DNA of 64,000 bases from Duganella lactea. GTDB lineage: Bacteria > Pseudomonadota > Gammaproteobacteria > Burkholderiales > Burkholderiaceae_D. Of this stretch, positions 9,735-17,633 are shown in pieces. Position numbers and translations under genes: made by a program. The stretch spans positions 54,811 through 118,810 of the forward strand of contig NZ_WWCP01000016.1 of NCBI RefSeq assembly GCF_009857505.1, read 5' to 3'. Under the pieces are notes generated by a model. The model was not told the origin of the DNA and did no database searches. It saw nothing but the letters and a program-made list of their open reading frames with translations. Position 1 is the first letter of the stretch; each line of letters starts with the position of its first letter.

Positions 9735-10049
9735 ATGGATTTGACCCATATGTCTTCCGCTGAATTGCGCCAACTGCAGGTGCGCGTGCAGCAGGAATTG
9801 AAAAAACGTGAAAGCCAGGATCTGGCCAAGGCGCGTGAAGAAATCCAGGCCATCGCCAGGAGCGTTGGCCTGTCGGTGCAGGAATTGCTTGGAAGCGGCG
9901 TATCCGTGCGCGCCAAGAGCGGCCCGGTGGCGCCACGCTACCGCAATCCGGCCGACGCCAGCCAGCAATGGACCGGCCGTGGCCGCCAGCCGCAGTGGGT
10001 CAAGGAATGGGTGGACGCCGGCAAAAATCTGGACGCGCTGAAGATTTAA
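9735..10049 (+). CDS. H-NS family histone-like nucleoid protein
   Basis: Small nucleoid protein (104 aa) of the short betaproteobacterial H-NS type. Residues 1-50 form a charged coiled-coil oligomerisation segment (LRQLQVRVQQELKKRESQDL). The C-terminal 35 residues carry the DNA-binding core, YRNPADASQQWTGRGRQPQW, in which the GRGRQP loop contacts AT-rich minor groove, ending WVDAGKNLDALKI. A good ribosome-binding site (AAAGGGAA) precedes the ATG. Monocistronic, with a strong hairpin downstream. Such proteins commonly silence horizontally acquired AT-rich DNA; several paralogues are usual in these genomes. Confidence 0.95.
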   Translation: MDLTHMSSAELRQLQVRVQQELKKRESQDLAKAREEIQAIARSVGLSVQELLGSGVSVRAKSGPVAPRYRNPADASQQWTGRGRQPQWVKEWVDAGKNLDALKI

Positions 10050-10061
10050 GCGGCGCGACAC

Positions 10062-10095
10062 CGGCGGCACGTTTGCTCACGCTTGCGTGCCGCCG
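10062..10095 (+). terminator. Ten-bp perfect stem after the H-NS gene
   Basis: CGGCGGCACG pairs perfectly with CGTGCCGCCG across a 14-base loop, beginning 12 bp after the H-NS-family stop. The following bases (TTATC) are only weakly T-rich. Position and stem strength suggest a transcription terminator isolating the H-NS-like gene from the downstream phosphomannomutase. Confidence 0.55.
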
Positions 10096-10217
10096 TTATC
10101 ACAATTACTATATGTAAGCCTGTGCCAGCCGCTGGCTAGCCGCATTCCACTAATCCCGCGCACTGATCTCTGCACGCTCACTGGCGGCGCCGTCTTGCGC
10201 ATTCAAGCACATTCCTT

Positions 10218-11600
10218 ATGGTCACCTTATCCAAAACCATCTTCAAAGCCTACGATATTCGCGGCATCATCGATAAAACCCTGGACGCCGGCGTGGCGCA
10301 CCAGATCGGCGCCGCCTTCGGCCGCGCCGCGCTGGCCAAGGGCGAGAAAAAAGTGGTCATCGGTCGCGATGGCCGCCTGTCCGGTCCCTTCCTGGCCAAG
10401 GCGCTGGCCGAAGGCCTGCAATCGGCCGGCGTCGATGTGATCGACCTGGGCGTGGTGGCCACGCCAATGGTCTACTTCGGCACCAACGTGCTGGGCGCCG
10501 CCTCGGGCATCATGGTCACCGGCAGCCACAATCCGCCGGACTACAACGGCTTCAAGATGGTGCTGGCGGGCGAGGCCATCCACGGCGAGGCGATCACCGG
10601 CCTGTACGACAGCATCCTGGCGCACGACGGACAGCCGTCGGCCACGCCGGGCGCCTACAGCACCCACGATATCCGCGCGCAGTACCTGCAACGCATCATC
10701 GGCGACGTGAAGATTGCACGCCCGATCAAGATCGCGGTGGACTGCGGCAACGGCGTGGCCGGCGCGTTCGCCGGTGACCTGTATCGCGGCATGGGCTGTG
10801 AAGTGATCGAGCTGTTCTGCGAAGTGGACGGCAACTTCCCGAACCACCATCCGGACCCGGCGCACCCGGAAAACCTGCAGGACCTGATCCGCGCGCTGCA
10901 ACAGACCGACGCCGAGATCGGCCTGGCCTTCGACGGCGATGGCGACCGCCTGGGCCTGGTCACCAAGGATGGCCAGATCATCTACCCGGACCGCCAGATG
11001 ATGCTGTTTGCCGGCGACGTGCTGTCGCGCAACCCCGGCGCGGAAATCCTGTACGACGTCAAGTGCACCCGCCACCTGGCGCCGTACATCGAGAACGCCG
11101 GCGGCAAGCCGCTGATGTACAAGACCGGCCACTCGCTGGTCAAGGCCAAGCTGAAGGAAACCGGTTCGCCGCTGGGCGGCGAGATGAGCGGCCACATCTT
11201 CTTCAAGGATCGCTGGTACGGCTTCGACGACGGCCTGTACGCCGGCGCGCGCATGCTGGAAATCCTGACCAGGGAAAAAGACCCGTCGGCGCTGCTGAAC
11301 GCGTTGCCGCAGTCGGACAGCACCCCCGAGCTGCACCTGCATCTCAAGGAAGGCGAGAACTTCATCGTGATGGACAAGCTGCGCGCCGACGCCAAGTTCC
11401 CGGGCAACAAGCAGATCATCACCATCGACGGCCTGCGCGTGGAATATGAAGACGGTTTCGGCCTGGCGCGTTCGTCCAACACCACGCCGGTGATCGTGAT
11501 GCGCTTCGAGGCGGAAACGCCGGCCGCGTTGGCACGCATCCAGGGCCAGTTCAAGAGCGTGATCCTGGCCGCCAAGCCGGACGCGGAGCTGCCTTTCTAA
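10218..11600 (+). CDS. manB: Phosphomannomutase/phosphoglucomutase (AlgC/ManB type)
   Basis: Interconverts hexose-6-phosphate and hexose-1-phosphate, supplying GDP-mannose and dTDP/UDP-glucose precursors. It is 460 residues long with the four alpha-D-phosphohexomutase domains: the phosphoserine loop is MVTGSHNPPDYNGFKM (about residues 97-112), the metal loop is AFDGDGDRLGLV (about 237), the sugar-binding loop GGEMSGHIFF is near 320, and a C-terminal phosphate-binding RSSNTTPVIVMRFE is present. It is followed by waaC after 9 bp, so it leads an LPS-core operon. The family cannot be split into PMM versus PGM by these motifs; dual specificity as in AlgC is likely. Confidence 0.93.
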   Translation: MVTLSKTIFKAYDIRGIIDKTLDAGVAHQIGAAFGRAALAKGEKKVVIGRDGRLSGPFLAKALAEGLQSAGVDVIDLGVVATPMVYFGTNVLGAASGIMVTGSHNPPDYNGFKMVLAGEAIHGEAITGLYDSILAHDGQPSATPGAYSTHDIRAQYLQRIIGDVKIARPIKIAVDCGNGVAGAFAGDLYRGMGCEVIELFCEVDGNFPNHHPDPAHPENLQDLIRALQQTDAEIGLAFDGDGDRLGLVTKDGQIIYPDRQMMLFAGDVLSRNPGAEILYDVKCTRHLAPYIENAGGKPLMYKTGHSLVKAKLKETGSPLGGEMSGHIFFKDRWYGFDDGLYAGARMLEILTREKDPSALLNALPQSDSTPELHLHLKEGENFIVMDKLRADAKFPGNKQIITIDGLRVEYEDGFGLARSSNTTPVIVMRFEAETPAALARIQGQFKSVILAAKPDAELPF

Positions 11601-11609
11601 GCGCCTGCT

Positions 11610-12599
11610 GTGAAGCAAAAGCCGCTGAATATTCTGCTGGTGCGCGTGTCGTCCATGGGCGACGTGCTGCACAACATGCCGATGGTGGCCGACATCGCCC
11701 GCCATTATCCGGACGCCAATATCGACTGGGTGGTGGAGGAGGGCTTTGTCAGCCTGGTGCGGATGAACGCGCGCGTGCGCAATGTGATGCCGTTCGCGTT
11801 GCGGCGCTGGCGCAAGAGTCTCGGCAAGGCGGAGACGCGCGCCGAGATCAAGCAGTTCTTCCGCGCGCTGCGCCAGCAGGAGTACGACTTTGTGTTCGAT
11901 ACGCAGGGCTTGCTGAAGACCGGCATCATCATGGGCGCCGCGCGCGTGGTCAAGGGCGGCCGCAAGGTCGGCCTGGCCAATGGCAGCGAGGGCTCGGGCT
12001 ATGAAGGCATCTCGCGCATCTTCCATAACCTGAGTATTCCGACCGATCCGCGCACGCACGCGGTGGCGCGCGGGCGCATCGTCGCCGGCGCGGCGCTGGG
12101 CTATGCGGTCGACACGCCGGCCGATTTCGGTCTGCCGGAAGTGCCGGACGATACGCCGCGTCCGGCGTGGATGCCGGCGTCGTATGCGGTCTACTTCCAC
12201 GGCACCGCGCGCGACGCCAAGAAGTGGTCGATTGAAAACTGGATCGCGCTGGGACGCGAACTGGCGCCGATGCCTGTCCTGCTGCCCTGGGGCTCGCCGA
12301 AGGAGAAGGCGGAGGCGGAGCTGATTGCCGCCGGCCTGCCGAACGCGCGCGTGCTGCCCAAGCTGTCGATGGCCGATGCGATCATGGTGGCGCGCCGCGC
12401 GTCGCTGGTGATCGGCGTCGATACGGGACTGGTGCACATCGCCGCCGCTTTTGTGCGGCCGACGGTGGAGATTTATGCCGATTCGCCGCGCTGGAAGACC
12501 GAGGGTAACTGGTCGCCGCGCATTATCAATCTGGGCGATCAGGGCACGCCGCCATCGGTGGCGGACGTGCTGGCTGCGGCCCGGAGTCTGCTGGGCTGA
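11610..12599 (+). CDS. waaC: Lipopolysaccharide heptosyltransferase I
   Basis: GT9 glycosyltransferase adding the first L-glycero-D-manno-heptose to Kdo2-lipid A. It starts with GTG at 11610; NILLVRVSSMGDVLHNMPM at the N-terminus and VIGVDTGLVHIAAAF in the C-terminal nucleotide-binding domain are the family motifs, and SVADVLAAARSLLG closes the protein. The length of 329 is typical. It lies between a phosphomannomutase and waaA with gaps of 9 and 3 bp, a classic inner-core LPS arrangement; gmhB for heptose synthesis lies nearby at 17.6 kb. Confidence 0.94.
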   Translation: MKQKPLNILLVRVSSMGDVLHNMPMVADIARHYPDANIDWVVEEGFVSLVRMNARVRNVMPFALRRWRKSLGKAETRAEIKQFFRALRQQEYDFVFDTQGLLKTGIIMGAARVVKGGRKVGLANGSEGSGYEGISRIFHNLSIPTDPRTHAVARGRIVAGAALGYAVDTPADFGLPEVPDDTPRPAWMPASYAVYFHGTARDAKKWSIENWIALGRELAPMPVLLPWGSPKEKAEAELIAAGLPNARVLPKLSMADAIMVARRASLVIGVDTGLVHIAAAFVRPTVEIYADSPRWKTEGNWSPRIINLGDQGTPPSVADVLAAARSLLG

Positions 12600-12602
12600 T
12601 TT

Positions 12603-13880
12603 ATGCGTTTGTTTTATTCCCTGATGTGGTGGATGGCCTTGCCGCTGGTGCTCACGCGACTGTGGCTGCGTGGCCGCCGGGAGCCGGGCTATCGCCAGCA
12701 TTGGTCCGAGCGGCTCGGCTTCTATGGCCGCGCCGCCACGCCGGCCGCCGGTCCGGTGCTGTGGGTGCATGCCGTTTCGGTCGGCGAAACGCGCGCCGCC
12801 GAGCCGCTGGTGGATGCGTTGCTGGCCGAGTATCCGGCCAGCCGCATCATCCTCACGCACATGACGCCGACCGGGCGCGCCACTGGCAATGCGCTATTCG
12901 CCAGGCATGGCGAGCGGCTGGTGCAATCGTATCTGCCGTATGACACCGGCAGCATGGTGTCGCGCTTCATCCGCCATTTCAAGCCGAGCGTCTGCATTCT
13001 GATGGAGACCGAAGTCTGGCCGAACCTGATCGCGGTGTGCGGCGCCAAGGGCGTGCCGGTGGTGCTGGCCAACGCCCGCCTGTCGGAACGCTCGCTGCGC
13101 AAGGCCGGCCGCTTTGGATCGCTGATGACCGACGCCGCGCGCGGCATCTCGCTGGTGGCCGCGCAGACCGAGGCCGACGCGCGGCGTATCCGCTCGTTGG
13201 GCGTGCGGCGCGTCGAAGTCACCGGCAGCATCAAGTTCGACGTGGTGGTGCCGGAAGCCGCGCTGCTGACCGGCGCCGCGCTGCGCGCCGCCATCGGCGC
13301 CCGCCCGGTGCTGCTGTGCGCCTCCACCCGCGAGGGCGAGGAAGAACTGATCCTGCAAGCGTATGTGAGCGCCCGCTCCGCGCTGCCGCCAGAGGTGCTG
13401 CTGCTGATCGTGCCGCGTCACCCGCAGCGCTTCGACGAAGTGGAAAACATGATCGCCGCGCATGGCTTGAATGTACAGCGCCGCAGCAAGCTAGCACTGA
13501 ACGACAGCGTATTGGAATCCGACATACTGCTGGGCGACTCTATGGGGGAAATGTTCGCCTACTACGCCGCCTGCGACATCGCCTTCGTCGGCGGCAGCCT
13601 GATGCCGCTGGGTGGCCAAAACCTGATCGAACCGGCAGCGCTAGGGAAGCCGGTCCTCATCGGCCAACACACTTTCAACTTCGAGCTAGTAACGGAAGAC
13701 GCATTGGCCGCCGGCGGCGCCCAGCGCATTGTGAACGCGGCCGACCTAATGTCCACCGCCGCCCGCCTGCTGAACGACACCAGCGCCCGTGAAACCATGG
13801 GCCTCAACGCCCAGTCCTTCGCCAACCAGCACCGAGGCGCCACCCGCCGCACGCTGGCGCTGCTGAAAGACCTAGTTTAA
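12603..13880 (+). CDS. waaA: 3-deoxy-D-manno-octulosonic acid transferase
   Basis: Transfers Kdo from CMP-Kdo to lipid IV-A at the inner membrane. It has an N-terminal membrane anchor (LFYSLMWWMALPLVLTRLW), then VLWVHAVSVGETRAAEPLV, the acid motif METEVWPNLI (about residue 138), LANARLSERS and the C-terminal GGSLMPLGGQNLIEPAALG (about 333). The length of 425 is usual. Last gene of the manB-waaC-waaA operon. The ordinary high-GC composition ends here; sequence just downstream is AT-richer. Confidence 0.96.
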   Translation: MRLFYSLMWWMALPLVLTRLWLRGRREPGYRQHWSERLGFYGRAATPAAGPVLWVHAVSVGETRAAEPLVDALLAEYPASRIILTHMTPTGRATGNALFARHGERLVQSYLPYDTGSMVSRFIRHFKPSVCILMETEVWPNLIAVCGAKGVPVVLANARLSERSLRKAGRFGSLMTDAARGISLVAAQTEADARRIRSLGVRRVEVTGSIKFDVVVPEAALLTGAALRAAIGARPVLLCASTREGEEELILQAYVSARSALPPEVLLLIVPRHPQRFDEVENMIAAHGLNVQRRSKLALNDSVLESDILLGDSMGEMFAYYAACDIAFVGGSLMPLGGQNLIEPAALGKPVLIGQHTFNFELVTEDALAAGGAQRIVNAADLMSTAARLLNDTSARETMGLNAQSFANQHRGATRRTLALLKDLV

Positions 13881-13903
13881 CGCCGCAAATCGCTTGCGGT
13901 CGC

Positions 13904-14071
13904 TTAGCCGCCTCCTATCCCCTCGACAACCACGCCGGTCCCTCCGCAGTTAGGGCAGGCCTGGCCGTCGCCATCGTCCTCGTCAACCAGGTGTCCCGTG
14001 CCTTGGCAGACAGGACAAACATCTTCGCCAGTCCCGGGCGTGCCGGGTTGATCTTCATCACCAGGATTCAT
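13904..14071 (-). CDS. Small zinc-knuckle protein with two CxxCxGxG motifs
   Basis: A 55-residue protein read from the ATG at 14071, preceded by an AAGG ribosome-binding site. It has an acidic Gly/Asp/Pro-rich N-terminus followed by two cysteine knuckles, CPVCQGTG and CPNCGGTG, separated by an acidic linker. Each repeat matches the half-site of the DnaJ-type zinc domain, so one zinc ion bound by four cysteines is likely. No J-domain or other module is present, so it is not a DnaJ. Function unknown. It opens the AT-richer patch between waaA and the ygjP-like gene. Confidence 0.65.
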   Translation of the reverse strand: MNPGDEDQPGTPGTGEDVCPVCQGTGHLVDEDDGDGQACPNCGGTGVVVEGIGGG

Positions 14072-14156
14072 AGCAACCTTGCAAGGTAGAAAGGAGTAGC
14101 CATTCTGACACGAGAAAATCATCGGCTCGCACGCGTTACGACACAGAATGAGTTGC

Positions 14157-14240
14157 CTAAAGATAGTGGTACCAGGTCCGGACGCGGTTCTTCAGCAGGT
14201 TTTCGCTGGTGCCGGGTAGTAAGATAGCGCTGTGTTGATG
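14157..14240 (-). pseudogene. Decayed fragment of a YgjP-like metallopeptidase gene
   Basis: Read on the minus strand this stretch translates as AILLPGTSENLLKNRVRTWY and then hits a stop after HYL. It closely matches the internal segment ITLMPGAGENLLKERVKTWY of the intact YgjP-like protein encoded at 15932-16927, and the DNA around the ENLLK codons is also similar. There is no start, no HExxH part and no open frame on either side, so this is a remnant of a second, related copy. It marks the proximal edge of the accessory patch. Confidence 0.7.
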
Positions 14241-14310
14241 TGGATCGACCTAGCATTTTCCTAGTCTTTGATATACTTGGCCTCCCACGCTGATAGCACT
14301 TGGAGGCACC

Positions 14311-14748
14311 ATGAACTCCGCACCTCAACCGATAAGCCACATTGCGCTGACGGGGCTAGTTGCCGCAGGTAAGATTGAATCCTGCAGCGCAGTCGGACAG
14401 CGTGCCGGTTGGTATTTGAAGGTCAAACAAGGGCCAGCATTGTTGGCGCTTGCTTCTGAAGATGACCTGAAAATCTTCCCGACCTTATCTGCGCTGGGGG
14501 ATTATCTTCGTGGATTAGGTATTACGAGTTTTCTAAGTGATACCAGTGAACTTGACCAAGACGCGCTCGATCCCGAAACGAAAGAACGATTGAATGAGGC
14601 AAAGCAGGCCGCCGAGTACGGCGCGTGGTTTCGGCAGCAAGTGCAAGAAGCTTTGAATGATCGCCGTCCAACTACTTCCCACTCCGTAGTCCAAGAAAAA
14701 TTTGCAAAGCGACGGGCAGCATCATTAAAAAAATTGGCCAAGGCATGA
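14311..14748 (+). CDS. Putative antitoxin of a ParE-type toxin-antitoxin pair
   Basis: A 145-residue protein preceded by a good ribosome-binding site (TTGGAGG) and encoded 3 bp upstream of a RelE/ParE-like toxin. Residues 1-75 look like a compact alpha/beta domain (TGLVAAGKIESCSAVGQRAG, LKIFPTLSALGDYLRGLGI). The C-terminal third is charged and helical (YGAWFRQQVQEALNDRRP, KFAKRRAASLKKLAKA), typical of the toxin-wrapping tail of ParD-like antitoxins. A TATACT box at 14272-14277 and two CCTAG repeats (14249, 14260) just upstream are candidates for an autoregulated promoter. Antitoxin identity rests mainly on context. Confidence 0.75.
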   Translation: MNSAPQPISHIALTGLVAAGKIESCSAVGQRAGWYLKVKQGPALLALASEDDLKIFPTLSALGDYLRGLGITSFLSDTSELDQDALDPETKERLNEAKQAAEYGAWFRQQVQEALNDRRPTTSHSVVQEKFAKRRAASLKKLAKA

Positions 14749-14751
14749 ACG

Positions 14752-15030
14752 ATGGATGCCCGCTGGACGCGCCGTGCAGAGCGTGACAGGCAGAATTTAT
14801 TCGACTACATCGAGCCGCGCAGCATTGATGGCGCAATCGCGACAGATAGGGAAATTGAGAGGGTAACGACTTTGATTGCAGACTTTCCGCACTTGGGTCA
14901 CCAAGGCCGGGTCAGTGGCACGCTGGAGTTCGACATTACAAGGCAGATCATCCTCGTGTACCGGACTCGACCGAAATTGCGGGTTGTGGAGTTTCTCCGA
15001 CTGATCCACACCCGCCGAGATTTTCCGTAG
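14752..15030 (+). CDS. RelE/ParE family toxin
   Basis: A 92-residue basic protein with the ParE fold signature: WTRRAERDRQNLFDYIEPRS at the N-terminus, the helical pair with REIERVTTLIADFPHLGHQG, VSGTLEFDITRQIILVYRTR, and the terminal VVEFLRLIHTRRDFP, where HTRRDFP corresponds to the usual HxRRxWP ending. ParE toxins poison DNA gyrase; RelE members cut mRNA on the ribosome; the sequence favours the ParE side. It starts 3 bp after the antitoxin stop, so the two are co-transcribed. Confidence 0.87.
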   Translation: MDARWTRRAERDRQNLFDYIEPRSIDGAIATDREIERVTTLIADFPHLGHQGRVSGTLEFDITRQIILVYRTRPKLRVVEFLRLIHTRRDFP

Positions 15031-15089
15031 AGCGGATGCGTTTACCTTTGAAGTAGCGCCACTGAATCATCAGCTCAGCCCTATCTCAA

Positions 15090-15908
15090 TTAAGCCTGAG
15101 TGCTCGTTAAGCGGGGCACATCATCGAAAGTCGGCACTCGACCTTCGCAATCATAAGTGAGGAATGAGACGGACGCCTTATTCGACAAAGATTTGACTTC
15201 GAAACCGATAACACGCTCCGTTTCTGTTTTAAGCGCAGTATGCAGGTTGAACATTTCGATGTTGGTTTCCTCGATCGTTTTCCTCAGCGCCTCAAGCATT
15301 GGGCCAACTATCGTAAGCTTTGAGAGTTCACCCCACATATAGTTTTGCAGGAAGTTGACCAAAAAGTCCCATGCGCTGTTGAGCGAAAAATAGGAACCAT
15401 CCTTGCATCTCTTAATTGTGGCGATTACTTTGCTGAGGCTGCTTAACAAGTTGACGCTATCGACATGACCGCTGTCTTTGATCTGCTCAAGAATCCGAAT
15501 GATCTCATCAAATAATTCGGGAAGCCGGCTTTGACTTTTATAGTGTTCAAAAATCGCATCGAAATTGATGGCATCTTCTTCACTTTGATCAAACTGCCAT
15601 ACATGCTTATCAAGAGCTTGCTGGGTGCTGATGAAGTTCAGCAAAAGATCTTTTGAACTCCATGCCCCAGTAACGAAATTTGAAGTCTGCGTAATTGAAC
15701 TGTGAAGCCATGAAGGCACATCGTTCTGTGAAAGCATTCCCTTCAGTGAAGTAGCGTCTGATAAGGTATTCTCAGCAGCCCTTATCTTTAGAGCCGCATC
15801 CTCTCCTGCGATGGCTTTTAATAGTTCTTGCGCTGATACTTTTAAGGTCGCATGCTTTTCGTTGATTACTCTGGTAACGAGTTCGACGCTCTTGTTTAGG
15901 GGCACCAA
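15090..15908 (-). CDS. Hypothetical protein, 272 aa, orphan in the accessory patch
   Basis: I do not recognise a family. The protein is predominantly helical, acidic and without signal peptide or membrane segment; it contains leucine-rich amphipathic stretches (LFDEIIRILEQIKDSG, VNLLSSLSKVIATIKRC) and a C-terminal strand-rich end (KASVSFLTYDCEGRVPTFDD). Base composition is clearly lower in GC than the flanking housekeeping genes, and codon use is relaxed (many AAA, TTT, TTG). The start is TTG at 15908 or GTG at 15905, both behind a GGAG. It faces the toxin gene and lies 23 bp upstream of the ygjP-like gene's 3' end. It may be recently acquired cargo. Confidence 0.7.
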   Translation of the reverse strand: MVPLNKSVELVTRVINEKHATLKVSAQELLKAIAGEDAALKIRAAENTLSDATSLKGMLSQNDVPSWLHSSITQTSNFVTGAWSSKDLLLNFISTQQALDKHVWQFDQSEEDAINFDAIFEHYKSQSRLPELFDEIIRILEQIKDSGHVDSVNLLSSLSKVIATIKRCKDGSYFSLNSAWDFLVNFLQNYMWGELSKLTIVGPMLEALRKTIEETNIEMFNLHTALKTETERVIGFEVKSLSNKASVSFLTYDCEGRVPTFDDVPRLTSTQA

Positions 15909-15931
15909 ATATCTCCGTAGAGTTGACTACT

Positions 15932-16927
15932 TTAGGGGAACAGTACCAGCAGTTCCTGCGAGCGTTTGCGGAGCAGGTTTTTGGCGTCTTCGTATTCGGG
16001 GTAGATCAGGCCGACGGTGTCCCAGAATTGCTGGCTGTGGTTCATTTCGAGGATGTGCGACAGTTCATGCGCCACCACGTAGTCGATCAGCGGCAGCGAG
16101 AAGTGGATCAGTTTCCAGTTCAGCCGGATCTTGCGGTCGGCCGTGCAGGAACCCCAGCGCGTGCCGGCCGACGATAAGCCGAACGAGTGGTACTGCACGC
16201 CCAGCCGTCCCGCGTACAGGTCGAGACGCTGCCCGAACAGCTCCTTGGCCTGCTGTTGATACCACGTCTTCACGCGCTCCTTCAGCAGGTTCTCGCCGGC
16301 GCCCGGCATCAATGTTATCCACAGCTCGCGCGTGTGCGGATTGTAGATGCTGCGGTTGCGCCCACCCATCAGCAAGCGCAACGTGATGTCGGCGCCCAGA
16401 TACGGCAGCTGCGCGCCGTCGATCCACTCCACCGGCGGCTTTTGCAGCCGCGCCGCGCGCCGTTCGCGCCGTTCTTTCAGCTTGCTCAGTATCCAGTGCT
16501 GCTTGGTGCGGATCGCTTCGTCGATTTCGGCGATGCTGACGCGCTTGGGCGCGGTCACGCGCAAGCCGTCGTCGTCGATCATGAAGCCGATCGAGCGCCG
16601 CGTCGAGCGCCGCAATTCGTATTCGAGGATGAATTCACCCACCAGCAGCTGGCGGCGTGGCGGTTGATCGGAAGGTGGGGCGACCAGCGGCCGGGTTTTG
16701 ACCGGGACTGCCGTTTCCGGCGGCGAGACGTAAGGCGAGGCGGGAGGCGGTTTTTGTGAAGGTGGAACGGACCAAACCGGTGCTGTGTACACCGGCTTGG
16801 GCCCCTCCCGACTAAACAGGTCCGGTTGATTCGGATCGGGCGACGCGGGTTTGACCGCGGTCGCCAGATCGTCTAACCAGCGCTGTAGGCGTGGGGCGAA
16901 ATGACGCGCATTTCTGATTCGATCCAA
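15932..16927 (-). CDS. YgjP-like M48-type metallopeptidase (DUF45)
   Basis: Zinc metalloprotease-like protein of the SprT/YgjP group; physiological substrate unknown. The zinc site is HELSH at residues 287-291 with a further histidine at 297 (MNHSQQFW); RWGSCTADRKIRLNWKLI upstream is the other diagnostic block. The N-terminal 90 residues are Pro-rich and variable. I start at TTG 16927 (MDRIRNARHFAPRLQRWL), which has AGGTGG upstream and gives 331 residues overlapping the plsC 3' end by 55 bp; the open frame extends to 17041, but those residues are antifamily and lie wholly inside plsC. Intact counterpart of the decayed fragment at 14157-14240. Confidence 0.85.
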   Translation of the reverse strand: MDRIRNARHFAPRLQRWLDDLATAVKPASPDPNQPDLFSREGPKPVYTAPVWSVPPSQKPPPASPYVSPPETAVPVKTRPLVAPPSDQPPRRQLLVGEFILEYELRRSTRRSIGFMIDDDGLRVTAPKRVSIAEIDEAIRTKQHWILSKLKERRERRAARLQKPPVEWIDGAQLPYLGADITLRLLMGGRNRSIYNPHTRELWITLMPGAGENLLKERVKTWYQQQAKELFGQRLDLYAGRLGVQYHSFGLSSAGTRWGSCTADRKIRLNWKLIHFSLPLIDYVVAHELSHILEMNHSQQFWDTVGLIYPEYEDAKNLLRKRSQELLVLFP

Positions 16928-17613
16928 GTTTCCACCTGTTGCATCATGCCGTCCGGCGTCTGGCCTTCGGGCGAAATTGGCTTGCCTATCGATACTGTAA
17001 CAAGACCGGGGCGCTTGATGAAAGAGTTTTTTGGCCAGCATTCACCCGAATTGTGGGCAATCGGCACCACCAGCGCGCCGGTGTCGATGGCCAGCCGTGT
17101 GCCGCCGCTCTTGTACTTGCCCGCCTGGCCGACCGGAATCCGCGTCCCTTCCGGGAACATGATGATCCACAGGCCCTGCGCCAGCCGGCGCTTGCCGTGA
17201 TTGACCACGTGCTTGAAGGCGTGCTTGCCCTGCTTGCGGTCGATCGGGATCATGCGCAGCAGCGCCATCGCCCAGCCGAAGAAGGGAATATACAGGATCT
17301 CTTTTTTAAACACGAACACCAGTGGACGCGGCATGTTCGGCAGCAGGAAGATGGTTTCCCACGCCGACTGGTGCTTCGACAACAGAATCACCTGCGCGTC
17401 CGGCAGGTTTTCCTGGCCGCGGATTTCGTAGCGAATCCCGCAGATCACCCTCAGGCACCAGATGATGAACACATTCCAGCGCGAGGTGATGTAGAAGCGC
17501 TGGCGGTAAGGCAGCGGTGCCGCCACAAAGCACACCAGCGACCAGATAACGGTCGATATCACCATGACGATGGTGAAGATCAGGGAACGCAAAAACAAGA
17601 CGGGATGACCCAA
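16873..17613 (-). CDS. plsC: 1-acyl-sn-glycerol-3-phosphate acyltransferase
   Basis: Acylates lysophosphatidic acid to phosphatidic acid at the inner membrane. Two hydrophobic segments open the protein (residues 5-45). The first motif is SKHQSAWETIF, an HX4E variant of the HX4D motif that is common in betaproteobacterial PlsC; FPEGTRIPVGQAGKYKSGG, VVPIAHNSGECWP and ITVSIGKPI-type strands follow. The length of 246 is typical. It follows gmhB by 20 bp on the minus strand, the usual gmhB-plsC-ygjP order, and its last codons overlap the ygjP-like gene. Confidence 0.94.
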   Translation of the reverse strand: MGHPVLFLRSLIFTIVMVISTVIWSLVCFVAAPLPYRQRFYITSRWNVFIIWCLRVICGIRYEIRGQENLPDAQVILLSKHQSAWETIFLLPNMPRPLVFVFKKEILYIPFFGWAMALLRMIPIDRKQGKHAFKHVVNHGKRRLAQGLWIIMFPEGTRIPVGQAGKYKSGGTRLAIDTGALVVPIAHNSGECWPKNSFIKRPGLVTVSIGKPISPEGQTPDGMMQQVETWIESEMRVISPHAYSAG

Positions 17614-17633
17614 GAGCAGACTCCAAATACTGT

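Noticed and set aside
10227..12860. Long open frame on the minus strand opposite the phosphomannomutase and waaC
   Set aside because: Antisense shadow of well-supported genes; low-complexity composition.
14119..14340. 73-codon minus-strand frame across the toxin-antitoxin promoter
   Set aside because: Another frame of the same DNA holds the ygjP-like fragment; this frame overlaps the antitoxin start and has no homology.
16928..17041. Upstream extension of the YgjP-like protein to an ATG at 17041
   Set aside because: The whole extension lies inside plsC in another frame; the TTG at 16927 with AGGTGG upstream is more economical.
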